A stretch of DNA of 64,000 nucleotides, taken from positions 186,001 to 250,000 of the forward strand of contig NW_013547012.1 of NCBI RefSeq assembly GCF_000711695.1, given 5' to 3'. Both the position numbers and the translations under genes were made by a program. Shown here piece by piece: positions 1-11,187 of the stretch (the first letter of the stretch is position 1; each line of letters begins with the position of its first letter). Under the pieces are notes generated by a model. The model was not told the origin of the DNA. It searched no databases and saw nothing but the letters and a program-made list of their open reading frames with translations. This DNA is from Tilletiaria anomala UBC 951 (taxonomy: Eukaryota > Basidiomycota > Exobasidiomycetes > Georgefischeriales > Tilletiariaceae).

Positions 1-1009
1 GGATGAATGAGCTGGCTGTCTGGTGCTGGAAGATGGCGAGCAGCGAGAGGCAGATGACCAGTGCGCCGCCAATGTCTCCCTTGCCGTAGAACTGCGAGTG
101 GGCGAGTGGGCAAGCGTGCGCGCGGCGGAGGGTGTTAGTCGTCGGGCACTGCATCACTACGCGGGAACACAGAGAGGGGGAACAGTACCTACCACGTAGC
201 CGGCTGCGGTCGCCTCGAGGAAGAGAAGCGCCATGAAGACGAGGATCTTGGTGATGACGCCTGCGGAGTGCTTGTTTGCGTTGACGCCGAAGGCAGCAAA
301 GCCCGAAACGACGAGCAAGACGACGACAAAGCCGTGGTACTGTAGCACGCACGAGGAGAAGAGGGATCGGTATGTTAACTCTGCCAGGGAAGAGGTATGG
401 GACCCGCTTAGGACTCGAGACGCTCGCGACTCACCAAACTGAACGGAACATGGACGAAGAGCGCGTCGATCCACGAGCTTGGCGCGTGCCGCACCTTGAG
501 GTCGCGGTAGATGTGCGAGATGACGCCGGCGGAGAGGAGGAGCGCGACGAACGCGAGGATCGAGAAAACCCGTCGGTCATGGTGCTCGCCGTGTTCGGTG
601 CTGGCGGTGTTCAGCGCCGAGTATATGGACGTCAGGACTGGTTAGCGTACGCACAGTGTTGAGGAGAAAGAGCGATCAGCACAGGCTTTGGGGCTGAGCG
701 AAGGGGGATGCATGCATGCATCTGGAAGAACGCACCTGCCAGAATGGGAAAGCGCCATCCGACGACCTTGACGACAGGGTCGTAGCCTACCTCGAAGAAC
801 TGGATGACGACCATGCCGAGCAACAGCGTATGGATAACGGGCCAAACAGCGAAGATCCATCTCTCGGGCGTGATGTACGTCTCGTGCGGTCCGGCGCCCC
901 AGTTGCCCTTCTCTGGGGCGAGCGAGGTGTAGGCGTTGGAGGAGAGGAAGATGACAAAGGCTAGGACGTTGACCGCCTTGATGGCCAGGCTGTCTTTCCA
1001 GTGCGCCAT
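1..1009 (-). CDS. DUF1774-like multi-pass membrane protein (3' part beyond window)
   Basis: Four exons are visible: 1009-736, 637-435, 339-193 and 91-1. Introns have GT-AG ends and all phases agree. The coding sequence runs off the left edge, so about 238 residues are seen. The protein is very hydrophobic, with helices around [60 protein letters not shown] and [15 protein letters not shown]. This resembles the fungal DUF1774 family of unknown function, and the [12 protein letters not shown] segment recalls TspO-like tryptophan-rich membrane proteins. I infer an integral membrane protein and no more. The start is the first ATG upstream of the first helix. It lies head to head with FZO1 over about 1.1 kb. 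Confidence 0.75.
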
Positions 1010-2104
1010 TTTGAACTGTGTTGTGTTGTGTTTGGCTGTGCTGTGCTGCGCTGCGCTAAGCGAGGGGCTTAGGTGCTTGAGCTTGCGTGTGGACTTTGCT
1101 GCTGCGGATAGCGAGCACCAAGGCGACGAATGCGTGGATTCACGTCAGCGCGAGTGTTTTGTAGAGCTTGCGAATGGGACGTGCGTGATGGCTGCAGGCT
1201 GCGACGGTTGTGGTGGAGAAGGAGGGATGCAAAGCGTATCGTATCGTACACCCTCGTGTACGTGTGATGTGATAGGAGACGACTTGGACTGCGCGGCGTC
1301 GAGTAACGAGCGAGCGTGGATTCCCCGGGAGATATGACGTTGCAGACACCTTCACCCTTCGACAGGTTGGGGCGTGCGCTGCAGTCAGCCAAAATGCCAT
1401 CATCCGGGGAACTCTTGTGCAAGAACCTATTCTTTCTGCATTTAGGCCACAATACGTACATATACTTGACGGGGCACAGTGCAGAACGCCTCTTTGACCC
1501 TCTTTTCATGCGGCCGGTGGCTCATTCATACGGCAGCAGCCAGAAAGGTACTGGCTGCCGCGGCCTCTCCCCATGTTCGATGCGCGCTGCGTCTACATGA
1601 CCTCCATTGAACGTTGATGCAACAATAGCCCTTTCGAGCATTGCAGAGCGGCAGAGACACGGCAGCTGGTCAGTCTTCCCCCTGCTGCTTGTGGCGTGCA
1701 CGTGACGTCAGCTATCTACCAAAAAACTGTTGTTGTGATTGCAATCCCTGTGCTTGGGTTGAGGCATCACGTGATTGTACTCTCTTGGCTTGGCTCTGTG
1801 GTGTGCGGAACTAAACCAACACTGACAAAAAAAATTGCTTGCTCTCGCCTCATTTCCCCTCCCGGGCTCCTCCGTCTAGCGGCAGTGGGCGGAGGTTGCA
1901 GGCACTAGGCCGCAGCAGCTGTCTCGCACACCACCCTCCACTCGAGAGCGCGCGGGCTCTCTGTCACTCTCAACTGACTCGCCACGCCACGCCAACCAAA
2001 AGGTAAAAAGCAAGGAGCTCCATCGCTCAACCATATGTATCTGTGGAGCAGCAGCAAACAAGCAAGCAAGGTCCACTCACCGACGCCTGCCCAAGCTTAC
2101 AATC
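1010..2104. promoter_or_regulatory. Divergent intergenic region between DUF1774-like gene and FZO1
   Basis: About 1.1 kb with no supported gene. Next to the DUF1774-like start lies a low-complexity tract of TGTGT/GCTGTG/GCTGCG units (about 1019-1062). Near FZO1 the sequence is C/T-rich with repeated CACGCCACGCC-like words (about 1980-2000), as expected of a basidiomycete 5' leader. No clear TATA box was seen. Confidence 0.5.
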
Positions 2105-5100
2105 ATGTCGCAGCAGTACGCAAAGCCAGCGACAGTAGCTGCGGCTGCCACTGCTGCTGCCACTGCTGCTGCTGCTGCAGGCCGGCCTGCCGACTCCGTG
2201 TCGTCATCGACAGCAACCATGACCGCGCCGTCCGCGGTCAACTCACGATCTACACCCTATGCGCCCTTCACCCCTTCGCCGCTGCAGTGGGTACGCAGCG
2301 CCAGCGAGGCGACCGTCGCATCGTTGGAGGCCGGGGCTACCACTGGCGCTGGGGACATGACTGCAGATGTACATATGGAGTCGGAGCAAGAGGGTGAAGC
2401 GGCAGACGGAACCAGCAGGGCGTACGCAAGTCACCAGGCAAGCCTCACCGCCGCGCTCGACAAGACGGCCGTCATCTTGAACGAGCTCAAGGACTTCAAC
2501 TACGGCCGTTGGATCGTCCACTACCCCGAGATCAACCCCCCCTTGGCACGCGCATCGGCCTCCCACGCGACTCAAGACGACGGCGAGCTGCATCGCTCCA
2601 CTTCGTCCTCCGACTCGCTCGCCCGTGCCGCATCACCCCAGCCCAGCAGCCACGCCGCCACGGTCAGCGCGCCCAGTACCCCCGCCCGCCACGTGCTGTC
2701 ACGTTCATATACCCAGCCGCCGCAGAGGCAGCAGAACGACGCGACGCAGGAGCACAATGGGGAGGAGGACGACGAGGCGGCGGCAGCGGCGTACACAGAA
2801 GCAGGTGACCTCAGCATCCTCCGGCTTGACCTCAAGGTCGGGCACGGCGTGCACAGCAGCGGGCCCTCATCATTGGCGCCTGGAATACCGGGTGTGTCGG
2901 GCATCCATGCCGCACAGTCGCTAGTGCACTCGCTCGAAAAGTCGTCAGTGGCGCAGCTGCTCGACGGACGCATGACCCAGGCCATCCGCCACCTCGAAGC
3001 GCTGCGCCTGCGCGTCGGCGACAAGCAGAGCAAGGTCCTCGTCACCGGCGATCTCAATGCCGGAAAGTCGACGCTGGTCAACTCGCTCCTGCGCCGCGAG
3101 CTGATGCCAACGGACCAGCAGCCGTGCACGACAGTGTTCTGGGAGGTGCTCGACGCCGACGAGGCCAACGATGGCTACGAAGAGATCCATATGCTCCGCG
3201 ACGGCAAGTTCTACCGCCGCGAAGATGAAAGCACATACGCGCGCTACACGCTCAGCCAGACCGAGCAGATCGTCGCGCACGCCGAGGAGCTTGCTGCCGC
3301 CGCCGGCGAGAACGCCATGCCGCCGCTGATCAAGTGCTACTGCCGCGACCACCGGGCCAAGCCCGAGTCGCTGCTGCGCTCGGGCGTCGTTGACATTGCG
3401 CTCATCGACGCGCCTGGTCTCAACCGCGACTCGATCAAGACGACAGCGCTCTTTGCGCGCCAGGAGGAGATTGACGTCGTCGTCTTTGTCGTCAGCGCCG
3501 AGAACCACTTTACGCTCAGTGCCAAGGAGTTCCTCTGGAACGCCAGCAACGACAAGGCTTACGTCTTCATCGTCGTCAACAAGTTTGACCAGATCAAGAA
3601 CAAAGACAAGTGCAGGCGCATCGTCCTTGAGCAGATCCGCCAGCTCAGCCCCCGCACGTACGAGGACGCGGACGAACTCGTTCACTTTGTCGACTCGAGC
3701 GCCGTCTTCCCTGACGACACTTCAGCGGATGGCGTAGCAGCAGTAGCGCTGACGGAGGTGGCAGGCAGCGAGCCCGATAGCAGCATCGTCGAGACTCCCT
3801 CTTCAGAAAGCGGCAATGGATCGTCCAAGAAGCTTGCCGGGGAGAACGTCGCAGGAGCAGCAGAAACAGCCACCTCGCCTGAATCGAACGCAGCGTTTGC
3901 CCGACTCGAAACTTCGCTGCGCGACTTTGTCCTACTCAAGCGGTCTAAGTCGAAGCTGCTGCCAGCGCAGACGTACATCCTGCGCCTGCTCTCCGACATT
4001 GGCTTCCTCGCGCGCACCAACCTCGCCGTCGCCAAGGCCGAGCAGGAGGAAGCGCAGCAGCGCCTCCTTGACGCGCGGCCTGCACTGACTGAGTGTAAGC
4101 GGCGCCACGAAAAGCTCAGCGCGCAGCTCGAGGAAGAGGAGGAGCGCACTGTTGGCAGCGTCTCGCGCACCGCGCACGAGCAGCTCCACACGGCTTTGAA
4201 GGCTATCGCGCGCGGCGCTCCGGCGCACGCCGCCTTCTCGCTCCCTGTGTGGCCGGGCCTCTTCGACGTGTGGCAGTACGCTGAGGAGGTGCGCCTGCTC
4301 CTCCTTGACAGCCTCGAGGCGGCAGTCAAGGACGTCGAGCACAACGCACGCCTCACGACCGCCGCCGCTGTCTCGACTGTCAAGGCGATCGGCGAGGAGC
4401 AGCTGCCCAAGGACGTTGAGCGGTCCAACCGCGTTTTCCTGCCGCACGCCATGTTCTCGTCGTCGCGCAACGGCCACAAGGTCGCCCGCAGACTCTACGG
4501 CCGTACCGCTATCCGCCCCGGCAGCAGCGGCAACTTCGCATGGCTCGGCCTCGGCCCGGACGTCGCGGACCTGCGCTCGACGGATATCCTTGACATCCCG
4601 CACTTCATACAGGCCATCTTCCCCGTCGCTGTTGCTTGCAAGAGCGGCGGTACATCGATCTCGCCGTCCAAGAAGCCTCTCACGGCTGAAGAGGAGGTGG
4701 GCCTTGCTGGCAGCGTCACGCTCGGCCTCGGTGCTCTCACACTTGTCGGCGGCAAGGCGCTCGGCGCCAAGGCGGCGCTCGAGCCGTTCCTGCGCGTCTT
4801 TGACCTTATTGGCAACCAGACCGCGCGCAAGTGGGCCGGGCCCATCCTTGGCCTCAGCGTCGCCGCTGCTGTCGTGTACGTCATTTACGACCTCCCCAAC
4901 TCGATCCCGCGTAACGTCGGGCGCAGCCTGCACGCCGCTGGCATGCAGCCGCTCAAGGATATCGCTGCTTCCGCTGCTATTGACGACGTTGCAGACTACA
5001 TCGGCAATAACATAGGCGGCAGCGGCTCGGCGACGTTTACGGCGCTGCACACGCAGCGCGTGTCCCGAGAGGTACGCAAAGTGATGCGGCTTGCGTCGTA

Positions 5101-5284
5101 CGATCTGCAAGAGACCTTCCGCGTTGCAATCGCGCAGCGGGCGCAGCAGGTCCACGACGCCGAGACGCAGGAGCAGTCGGCAATTGAGGCGGGCGAGTAC
5201 TTTGGCCGGACGAGTGACCAGGCTCGCGTCCTTCGCAAGCAAGTCGACGCCATGCACATCGGCGACGAGCAGGCCAGCGCGTGA
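2105..5284 (+). CDS. FZO1: Mitofusin Fzo1-like outer-membrane fusion GTPase
   Basis: One uninterrupted exon encodes 1059 residues. It is a dynamin-superfamily GTPase that tethers and fuses mitochondrial outer membranes. GTPase motifs are clear: G1 GDLNAGKST (315-323), G2 threonines in QPCTTVFW, G3 DAPG (435-438), G4 NKFD (492-495). A heptad region follows at about 637-680. Two close hydrophobic segments (about 867-885 and 908-930, ending VVYVIYDLP) fit the paired membrane anchor of Fzo1, and a C-terminal coiled coil spans about 1000-1055. It is longer than yeast Fzo1 (855) because of a disordered Ala/Ser-rich N-terminus of about 250 residues and an acidic insert after the GTPase core (about 540-590). 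The ATG at 2105 is the first in frame. Confidence 0.95.
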   Translation: MSQQYAKPATVAAAATAAATAAAAAGRPADSVSSSTATMTAPSAVNSRSTPYAPFTPSPLQWVRSASEATVASLEAGATTGAGDMTADVHMESEQEGEAADGTSRAYASHQASLTAALDKTAVILNELKDFNYGRWIVHYPEINPPLARASASHATQDDGELHRSTSSSDSLARAASPQPSSHAATVSAPSTPARHVLSRSYTQPPQRQQNDATQEHNGEEDDEAAAAAYTEAGDLSILRLDLKVGHGVHSSGPSSLAPGIPGVSGIHAAQSLVHSLEKSSVAQLLDGRMTQAIRHLEALRLRVGDKQSKVLVTGDLNAGKSTLVNSLLRRELMPTDQQPCTTVFWEVLDADEANDGYEEIHMLRDGKFYRREDESTYARYTLSQTEQIVAHAEELAAAAGENAMPPLIKCYCRDHRAKPESLLRSGVVDIALIDAPGLNRDSIKTTALFARQEEIDVVVFVVSAENHFTLSAKEFLWNASNDKAYVFIVVNKFDQIKNKDKCRRIVLEQIRQLSPRTYEDADELVHFVDSSAVFPDDTSADGVAAVALTEVAGSEPDSSIVETPSSESGNGSSKKLAGENVAGAAETATSPESNAAFARLETSLRDFVLLKRSKSKLLPAQTYILRLLSDIGFLARTNLAVAKAEQEEAQQRLLDARPALTECKRRHEKLSAQLEEEEERTVGSVSRTAHEQLHTALKAIARGAPAHAAFSLPVWPGLFDVWQYAEEVRLLLLDSLEAAVKDVEHNARLTTAAAVSTVKAIGEEQLPKDVERSNRVFLPHAMFSSSRNGHKVARRLYGRTAIRPGSSGNFAWLGLGPDVADLRSTDILDIPHFIQAIFPVAVACKSGGTSISPSKKPLTAEEEVGLAGSVTLGLGALTLVGGKALGAKAALEPFLRVFDLIGNQTARKWAGPILGLSVAAAVVYVIYDLPNSIPRNVGRSLHAAGMQPLKDIAASAAIDDVADYIGNNIGGSGSATFTALHTQRVSREVRKVMRLASYDLQETFRVAIAQRAQQVHDAETQEQSAIEAGEYFGRTSDQARVLRKQVDAMHIGDEQASA
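2137..2180 (+). repeat. GCN trinucleotide repeat encoding poly-alanine
   Basis: Imperfect GCT/GCA/GCC repeat in the FZO1 N-terminus, giving an alanine run broken by threonines. It lies in the disordered leader, outside the GTPase domain. Confidence 0.8.
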
Positions 5285-5948
5285 GACTCGCGACGACGCA
5301 CAACGAGCGCCAAGGAGGGATGGAAGATGGAAACAAAAGAAAGTGGCAAATACAAGAACGCATGCACACACGATACACCCCACTCCCAAAATTGTAGCGA
5401 AAGGACTCGTTTTTAGTCGCATCGCACGCCCCACTTATGACTTCCACGGTGCATATTTTCACAACTTTGTAAAATCCTTCACGAGCTTTCCAATGTACTT
5501 TTGTTATTTCTCTGTGCCTTGCACCTGCAAGCAACATGTACGATGCGTGCGATGCTGCCCTTCATGTGCTTTACTGTGTATCTGCAGGTCGTGCTCGACT
5601 CCCTGTAGCGGTACGCTGATCCGTAGCGGCAGCGAATGCTCTACCGACTTCCTGCCTTGTCCGGTTGCTGTCACAGGAATATTTTCAAGTCTGGGCCAGA
5701 AGATGTTCACGTAAAGCACGGCGGAAGGATGAGTTTCCAAGCTTGCACCATATCGATTCTTCATGCAGAGTAGTCATACAAATGTGCTCGATTGTGCATG
5801 GCGTGCGAGCGTCCGTCACAAACAGACAAGCACAGTCGAGCGACTGAAGGTGTGCCGCGGTGCACGACAAACCTCCAGATCAGGAGGAAAGGTGTTGCCC
5901 TCGTCTTTGGCTTTAGAAGCGCAACGACATCAGGTCGTGGCGACACAT
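5285..5948. other. Intergenic, 3' flanks of FZO1 and RPL25
   Basis: About 660 bp between two converging genes. The sequence is AT-richer than its surroundings (for example around 5440-5510) and must hold both polyadenylation regions. Short ORFs here lack any recognisable feature. No gene is supported. Confidence 0.6.
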
Positions 5949-7084
5949 TTAAATGAAGCCGATACGGTTCGACACATCGAGCGCGTCCTGGTCCTTGTGG
6001 AGCCTGATGAACGCCTTCTTCTTGCCATCCGGCCTGCACGGTCGGAAAATTTCAAAATATCAGCGTCTGCATTCTCTCGTCGTCTCGCTTCGCTAAAACG
6101 GCACAAGGCTCCATCTCCGATCGAGAGACCATATCCATTCAATACCTTCACCCGTCAGGCATCTGACAACCCCTGCACATTCCCACTACCCGAATCTCTT
6201 TGACCTTGCCCCATCCGGTTGTGCTCTGTAATATATGCTCACCTGATGAGAGTGTTGATCTTCTCTGCGTCAACGTCGTAGACCTTCTTCAGCGCCTCCT
6301 TGATCTGCCTCTTGTTCGCCCGGCGATCGACGATGAAGACAAGGGTGTTAATCTCCTCGATCTTCTTCATCGCGCTCTCGGTGTTGAGTGGGTAGAGCAG
6401 AGTCTGGAAAGCATCCATGCGCGGCGCATGCGGGATCGACTTGCGCGGGTACTTGGGCGACCGAGCCAGGCGCAGAGTCTTGGGGCGGTGGAAGGAGACC
6501 GAGGTCCGCACCTTGCGGACCTTGTGGCCGTTCACGCCCTTGAGGGCGGCCTTCTTGGCCTTGGTGGCCGTTTGCTTGCCAGAGGTTGCTACAGACAGAC
6601 ATACAATGTTAGCTTAAGTCAAGTAGTGCTAGAATTGGAGCGTGCAGTGTTCCCCCTCGCAGCCAGTGCCTGTATGCCAACCTTCCCCTAACCACTCGAT
6701 GACCAAATAGCAGCAGGCTACTGTCACTATCTTCCACCTTGCGATATGACTCCATGTTTTTTGCATGCAATATGGGCAACCTTGCTTCTGAGAACCAGGA
6801 TAGCCATTCGCCCATTTGAGTCCATCAAGTCTGCTCAGCCGCAGTTGATAACGACCGTGCCGCCACTCCAATGTGCCCAAATGACGACCTCCTTCGCGTT
6901 TTCATAGACTCTTCTGTCCTTCCCCAGCGCTCTGCGAGATTGTGTTTGCTTGTTGCTAAACTGAAGCCCTCTTGTTGTATCCTCCACCTCTCCATGCTAC
7001 CAAGATGCCCCTCCTGGCGGACTGGCTTGCGCTGGCCGCACTGCACGCTCTGCAATGGGTAAACTCACCCGACGTGCCCGCCAT
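5949..7084 (-). CDS. RPL25: 60S ribosomal protein uL23 (yeast L25)
   Basis: Three exons: 7084-7069 (16 nt, encoding MAGTS plus one base), 6588-6243 and 6033-5949, giving 148 residues. uL23 sits at the peptide exit tunnel and binds 25S rRNA, SRP and nascent-chain factors. It has the basic Lys/Ala-rich eukaryotic N-terminus, then [20 protein letters not shown], the core [16 protein letters not shown], and the highly conserved end [11 protein letters not shown]...SNRIGFI. The junction AG|G before PDGKKK restores the family sequence exactly. The first intron is long (480 nt) and follows a tiny first exon, a pattern common in fungal ribosomal protein genes. It is head to head with RPL17. Confidence 0.96.
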
Positions 7085-7493
7085 CTTTGCTGTTATTTCC
7101 TTCGTAAAGTCGGTGAGGAGAGGCTAGCTTATGATGAGGTGTCAAATGTGAAAGTTTAAGAACTTCTGGTGGCAATCGACAGCCTGGCGAGCCAGCTGGA
7201 GGATGTGCAAGGCTGGGCGGTGGTATTGGCTACGGCGAGGAGCGGCGCGCTGCGCTGGAGCAGAGGGTTTAGAATTTTGCTGCGGCATTTATTGCGCCCA
7301 CCCAATGCCGGAATGCTTCACTTACTGCTCGCACGCCCCCTGCTTCCCGCACTCGCCTGCCCGCTCGCACTGCTCCGTGTGAGCAACCTGCTTGGCTCTG
7401 GATTAGCTTCAAGTCTCGTTGATCCATGACATCTTACTTCGTGCCTAACTTGTCTACACCATCTCGTCCTAGGTCCAGTCAAGAATCTTCAAG
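7085..7493. promoter_or_regulatory. Shared divergent promoter of RPL25 and RPL17
   Basis: 409 bp separate the start codons of two 60S ribosomal protein genes reading in opposite directions. It holds a CCAAT-containing, C-rich segment (about 7298-7310, followed by TGCCGGAATGC) and C/T-rich tracts before the RPL17 start (GTCTACACCATCTCGTCC). I infer a bidirectional promoter giving balanced expression. No specific factor site could be named with confidence. Confidence 0.6.
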
Positions 7494-8619
7494 ATGGTAC
7501 GTTTGATAGGCTCCCTATATCTGGGCAGCGTGGAGCGCGATACGCTGGCATTCGTCGAAAATGGCAGCACGGGGAAGGCAAGGGGAGAGCGCTATTGGTA
7601 TCCTGGGGTGGAGGACAAGATTACAGGTCATGCTTAGGGGGATATCCAACAAGAACATATTAGGAAGATGACTCGCTGCTAGTGGTTGGAGCATAGATGT
7701 TGGGAAATTGCGACTCGCGCTGCCTACCTTGGAAATAAGCGTCGCTCCATCGGACAGCCTAGCTAACCTATTTCTCATCTCCAGAGGTACGCCTTCGACG
7801 ACACGACACTGACCGAAAAGTCGGCCAGGAGCCACGGCTCCTACCTCCGGGTGCACTTCAAGAACACCCGCGAGACCGCTGCCACCGTCTCGGGCATGAA
7901 ACTGCAGAAGGCTTTCGCTTTCCTGCAGGATGTGCAGGACAAGAAGCAGTGCGTTCCTTTCAGGCGCTTCAAGGGTGATGTTGGCCGGAATGCACAGGCA
8001 AAGCAGTGGGGTGTTACCCAGGGTGAGTAGGCGCAGACTCAAAAGCTCATGGCCAGCGGCACTGGACAAGGATAGGCAGGGGGTGGAACATAAGTGGAGG
8101 GCCAGTGTCATTCGAGGAAGGTTAAATGCAGAGAACCTCGAAGGAAGTCTGTATGCGCATGCCACTCATTTCTGTCTGTCTATTTACGACTTGGGGTGCA
8201 GGAGGATGCGCAAGTCTATTGGCCTTGAGCTTTTGATATTCGCCAGCAAAGAACTTCGTACTGATGCGGAGTATCGTTTTGGTTTTTAAGGTCGCTGGCC
8301 AACCAAGTCGGCCAAGTTCCTGGCATCCCTTCTCCGCAACGCCGAGGCCAACGCTGACGCCAAGGGTCTCGACACCGAGGAGCTGATCATTCGCAACATT
8401 GTCATCAACCAGGCTCCGAAGACCCGCCGCCGCACGTACCGTGCCCACGGTCGCATTAACCCGTACCAGGGCCACCCGTGCCACATCGAGATCCACCTGA
8501 CCGAGCCGGCAGCTGAGGTTCCTAAGGCCGAGAGCGCCGTTGTCAGCACGAACCTCAACAAGAGGCAGCTTGCTCAGAAGCGGATCGCCGCTGCTCGTGC
8601 TCCGGCAGTCTCTGCATAA
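7494..8619 (+). CDS. RPL17: 60S ribosomal protein uL22 (yeast L17)
   Basis: Exons 7494-7496, 7785-8022 and 8291-8619 give 189 residues. The first coding exon is only the ATG, followed by donor GTACGT; exon 2 opens AGG TAC GCC, so the protein starts MRYAFDD. Family hallmarks: [16 protein letters not shown]-like [51 protein letters not shown]. uL22 lines the exit tunnel and contacts 25S rRNA domains. Most eukaryotic uL22 proteins begin MVRYA; the Val is absent here unless another splice is used, but ATG|GTACGT...CTCCAG|AGG is the only phase-consistent join I found. Confidence 0.93.
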
Positions 8620-8977
8620 GGATCTTACGTCTGCGAGGGCAAACGCAAGGTGCTTAGATGCCGCTCCTCCCGAGGCGTAGGAGGATCAGACGGGAGAGCT
8701 GAACAATGGTGTTCAGTTGTTGCGGCAAAATCGTGAATGTTGCATGCCTACCACACCACGCAGCATTTTTTGGAGGGATCGGGGCAGTCCACGATGCAGG
8801 TTCTGTCCTTGGCCCCTTCTCATGTACTACAAGCAGACCCTATGCATCTACTTCAGGTTCCTCTTGCTATTTACTATTGGCAGCGTCGAGATATGTGGAA
8901 GAGATATATGCATGCAGTAATTACATCGTGTCAGGCGCACTCGCCCTGCAAATGATCCGATCCTATAGCTCTGACGA
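8620..8977. other. Intergenic, convergent 3' ends of RPL17 and Aurora kinase
   Basis: 358 bp. No gene seen; it contains the two facing 3' untranslated regions. Confidence 0.5.
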
Positions 8978-11187
8978 TCATAACGTCCTACCGCTGGCTC
9001 TGGCAGCCGCTTCGGGATCGTACTTGACGATCCAAGGGTGTGTAAGGACTTTTGCCAGCGGGAGTCTGGACTCTGGTGCTTTCCTCAACAGCTGTTGGGT
9101 GATGTTTGATGTTGAAGGACGAGACGCGAGATGAGTACCAATGAAACACAGAAGGTGCAAATGTATGCTTAGGACGTACCCGCTTGATCAAGTCGCATAC
9201 CTCTGCAGACAGCCTAGAAGGGAATTGGAGGTCCACGCTTGAGATGCGCGCGTATGTGCCTGTTGTGATGCGATACGCGCAGGCGCGGCCAACGAGAAAA
9301 GCAGCACGGACGGTCAGTAGTGTGATGCAGCGCGGGAGACAAGCCGGTGTGCGCTCCCCCGGATGGAATGCGTCGCACTTGCTCCACTCACGTCCGCCAT
9401 CTTCCGCAGAGAAGGGTGCGTCTCCGACGACGAACTCGTAGGTGAGCACGCCGAGCGCCCATATATCGACTGCTTTGCCGTGCTTCTGCCTGTCGATCAT
9501 CTCTGGAGGGAGGTAGTCGAGCGTGCCGCACATGGTCGAGCGGCGGTTACCGGGCGCATGCACGGACCAGCCAAAGTCGCTGATCTTCAGCTCGCCGTTC
9601 AGACCCATCAGCAGATTCTCCGGTTTGATGTCGCGGTGAATTACGTTCTTCGTGTGCAGGTACTGCAGCGCGTCAGTCATCTGCGCGATGTACTGTCGGG
9701 CGGCGCGGGATCAGCACGTCAGCATGCAGGGAGAGAGACGGACGCAACGGTCTATCATTTCCCGCCTCACCTTTGCGGCGGTCGGCTCGGGGAATCTACG
9801 CCCGGGAAGGTTGCTCATGTACTTGTAGAACTCGCCTTTGCCTGCAAACTCGACCATGAGAAAGAGTCGCCCTTCGTCATGAAAGTAGCCGTGCAGGCGA
9901 AGGATGTGCGGATGTCTGCACAAACATGGATGGATGCAAAGTAATCAGCTTCGACATGGTCCACAGTGCAAATGACTTGCCTCGAGAACGAGTGCCTTAC
10001 CTCAAGTTCATCTGGATCTCGACCTCTCGCCTGATCTGGTGTTCGAGCCTCTCCTCGACGATCTCCTTCTTGTACAGACACTTGAGTGCGAGGATAAAGT
10101 GCGGCGCCGCTTTCGTCTTGGCGATGTACACACGCCCGAAGCGCCCTTTGCCCAAGCCGCGCCCGATGTCAAAGTCCTTCAGGCGCCATGTCTTCGTCGG
10201 GCGGTGCGCGCGCCTAGATGTAGTGCGGTCCGCGTTTGAGGAGAGGCGGGGCGATAGGCGCAAGTTGCGCAAGGAGGGAGGGTCGAGAGTCAGCTACCAC
10301 GAAGCGCAGGTAGTAGCATTTGGTAAATCTCACCCTGCATCGCTGCTATCGACGGCCAGTGCATCAGCCGCACCAGCATTGAGCGTCCTCCGCCCTCGTT
10401 TCTCGTCACGCTCAAAGCCGCCATCGTACTTGCCGACGTCGAGGCCACCCGCTGACGAGGCTTGTGGTGGCTGCTGGTGTTGCTGTGGCTGTTGCTGCCA
10501 CTGATGATGATGTGCCTGCGCTTGGCTTGGTCGATAGGCCGTGCCGCTAGATGATGCCGATGCGTGCGTCTGCGAGTGCTGTGCCTGTGGAGGCCGAATG
10601 GGCTGCTGCTGATGATGGTCATGCACCGGCCTCGACGCGCCTGCCTGCTTCATGAGTGCGGCGCTCGAGATGTTGATCTTGGTCGTGCTGACCGTAATAG
10701 CATTGACATCGGCCGCTCCGCCCGCCAATGCTGATGTTGCTGCTCCACCACCTCCTGCTACTGCACCGGAGGGCTTGCGCGAATGGCTGCCCTGCCCTGC
10801 GCTGCCTGCTGTGCTGCTGCCGCCGATGGGCTGGATGCCGCGCATCGGGGTGCCCTTGCTGAGCGAGACAGAGGCTCGATTGCTGCCGCTGTGTGCGACA
10901 TCTTTGCCTGCTTGCGCCTGCGCCTTGAGCGCCATGTACGCTTTCATCTTGGCGTCGTAGTCTGCCATGTGCGCCGCGTTTTGCTCGCGCTGTCTTGCAG
11001 GAGAAAGGGGAGCTGAGCCGTTGTGCTGCTGCTGCCAATGACTCTGGGTGCGGACTCCGCTGACGAGGGGACTGTGTGATGCCTGGTTCGCCGCCGCCGT
11101 TGTGCTCGCCGTCATCGGTGTCGGTAGAAAGGAGGAGACAAATCCAATACCGGGGCCCAAGGTGTTGCCGCAGCTCGTACTCGCCAT
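8978..11187 (-). CDS. Aurora-family mitotic serine/threonine kinase (Ipl1/Ark1-like)
   Basis: Six exons: 11187-10334, 10213-10001, 9915-9771, 9692-9392, 9259-9180 and 9091-8978, giving 568 residues. Aurora kinases correct kinetochore-microtubule attachment as part of the chromosomal passenger complex. Kinase features: glycine loop G304-G311, Lys329 in ILALK, HRD Asp425, DFG Asp443, and the Aurora-specific activation segment [16 protein letters not shown] with Thr457. The C-lobe ends in the family motif [13 protein letters not shown]. The first 284 residues are a disordered Gln/His/Ser/Ala-rich extension with no domain I recognise. The ATG at 11187 has a good context (TTCATGG). Intron 10333-10214 was chosen because only its TAG|G acceptor keeps the frame into [14 protein letters not shown]. 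Confidence 0.94.

Noticed and set aside
3932-5434. 500-codon - strand ORF opposite FZO1
   Set aside because: Shadow of a high-GC coding strand; Arg/Val/Asp-biased and without any domain, while the + strand has full GTPase motifs.
7497-7784. Possible intronic snoRNA in RPL17 intron 1 (hairpin CAGCGT...ACGCTG)
   Set aside because: Only a 6-bp stem; no convincing C/D boxes or H/ACA pair could be placed. RPL17 intron 2 and RPL25 intron 1 were scanned with the same result.
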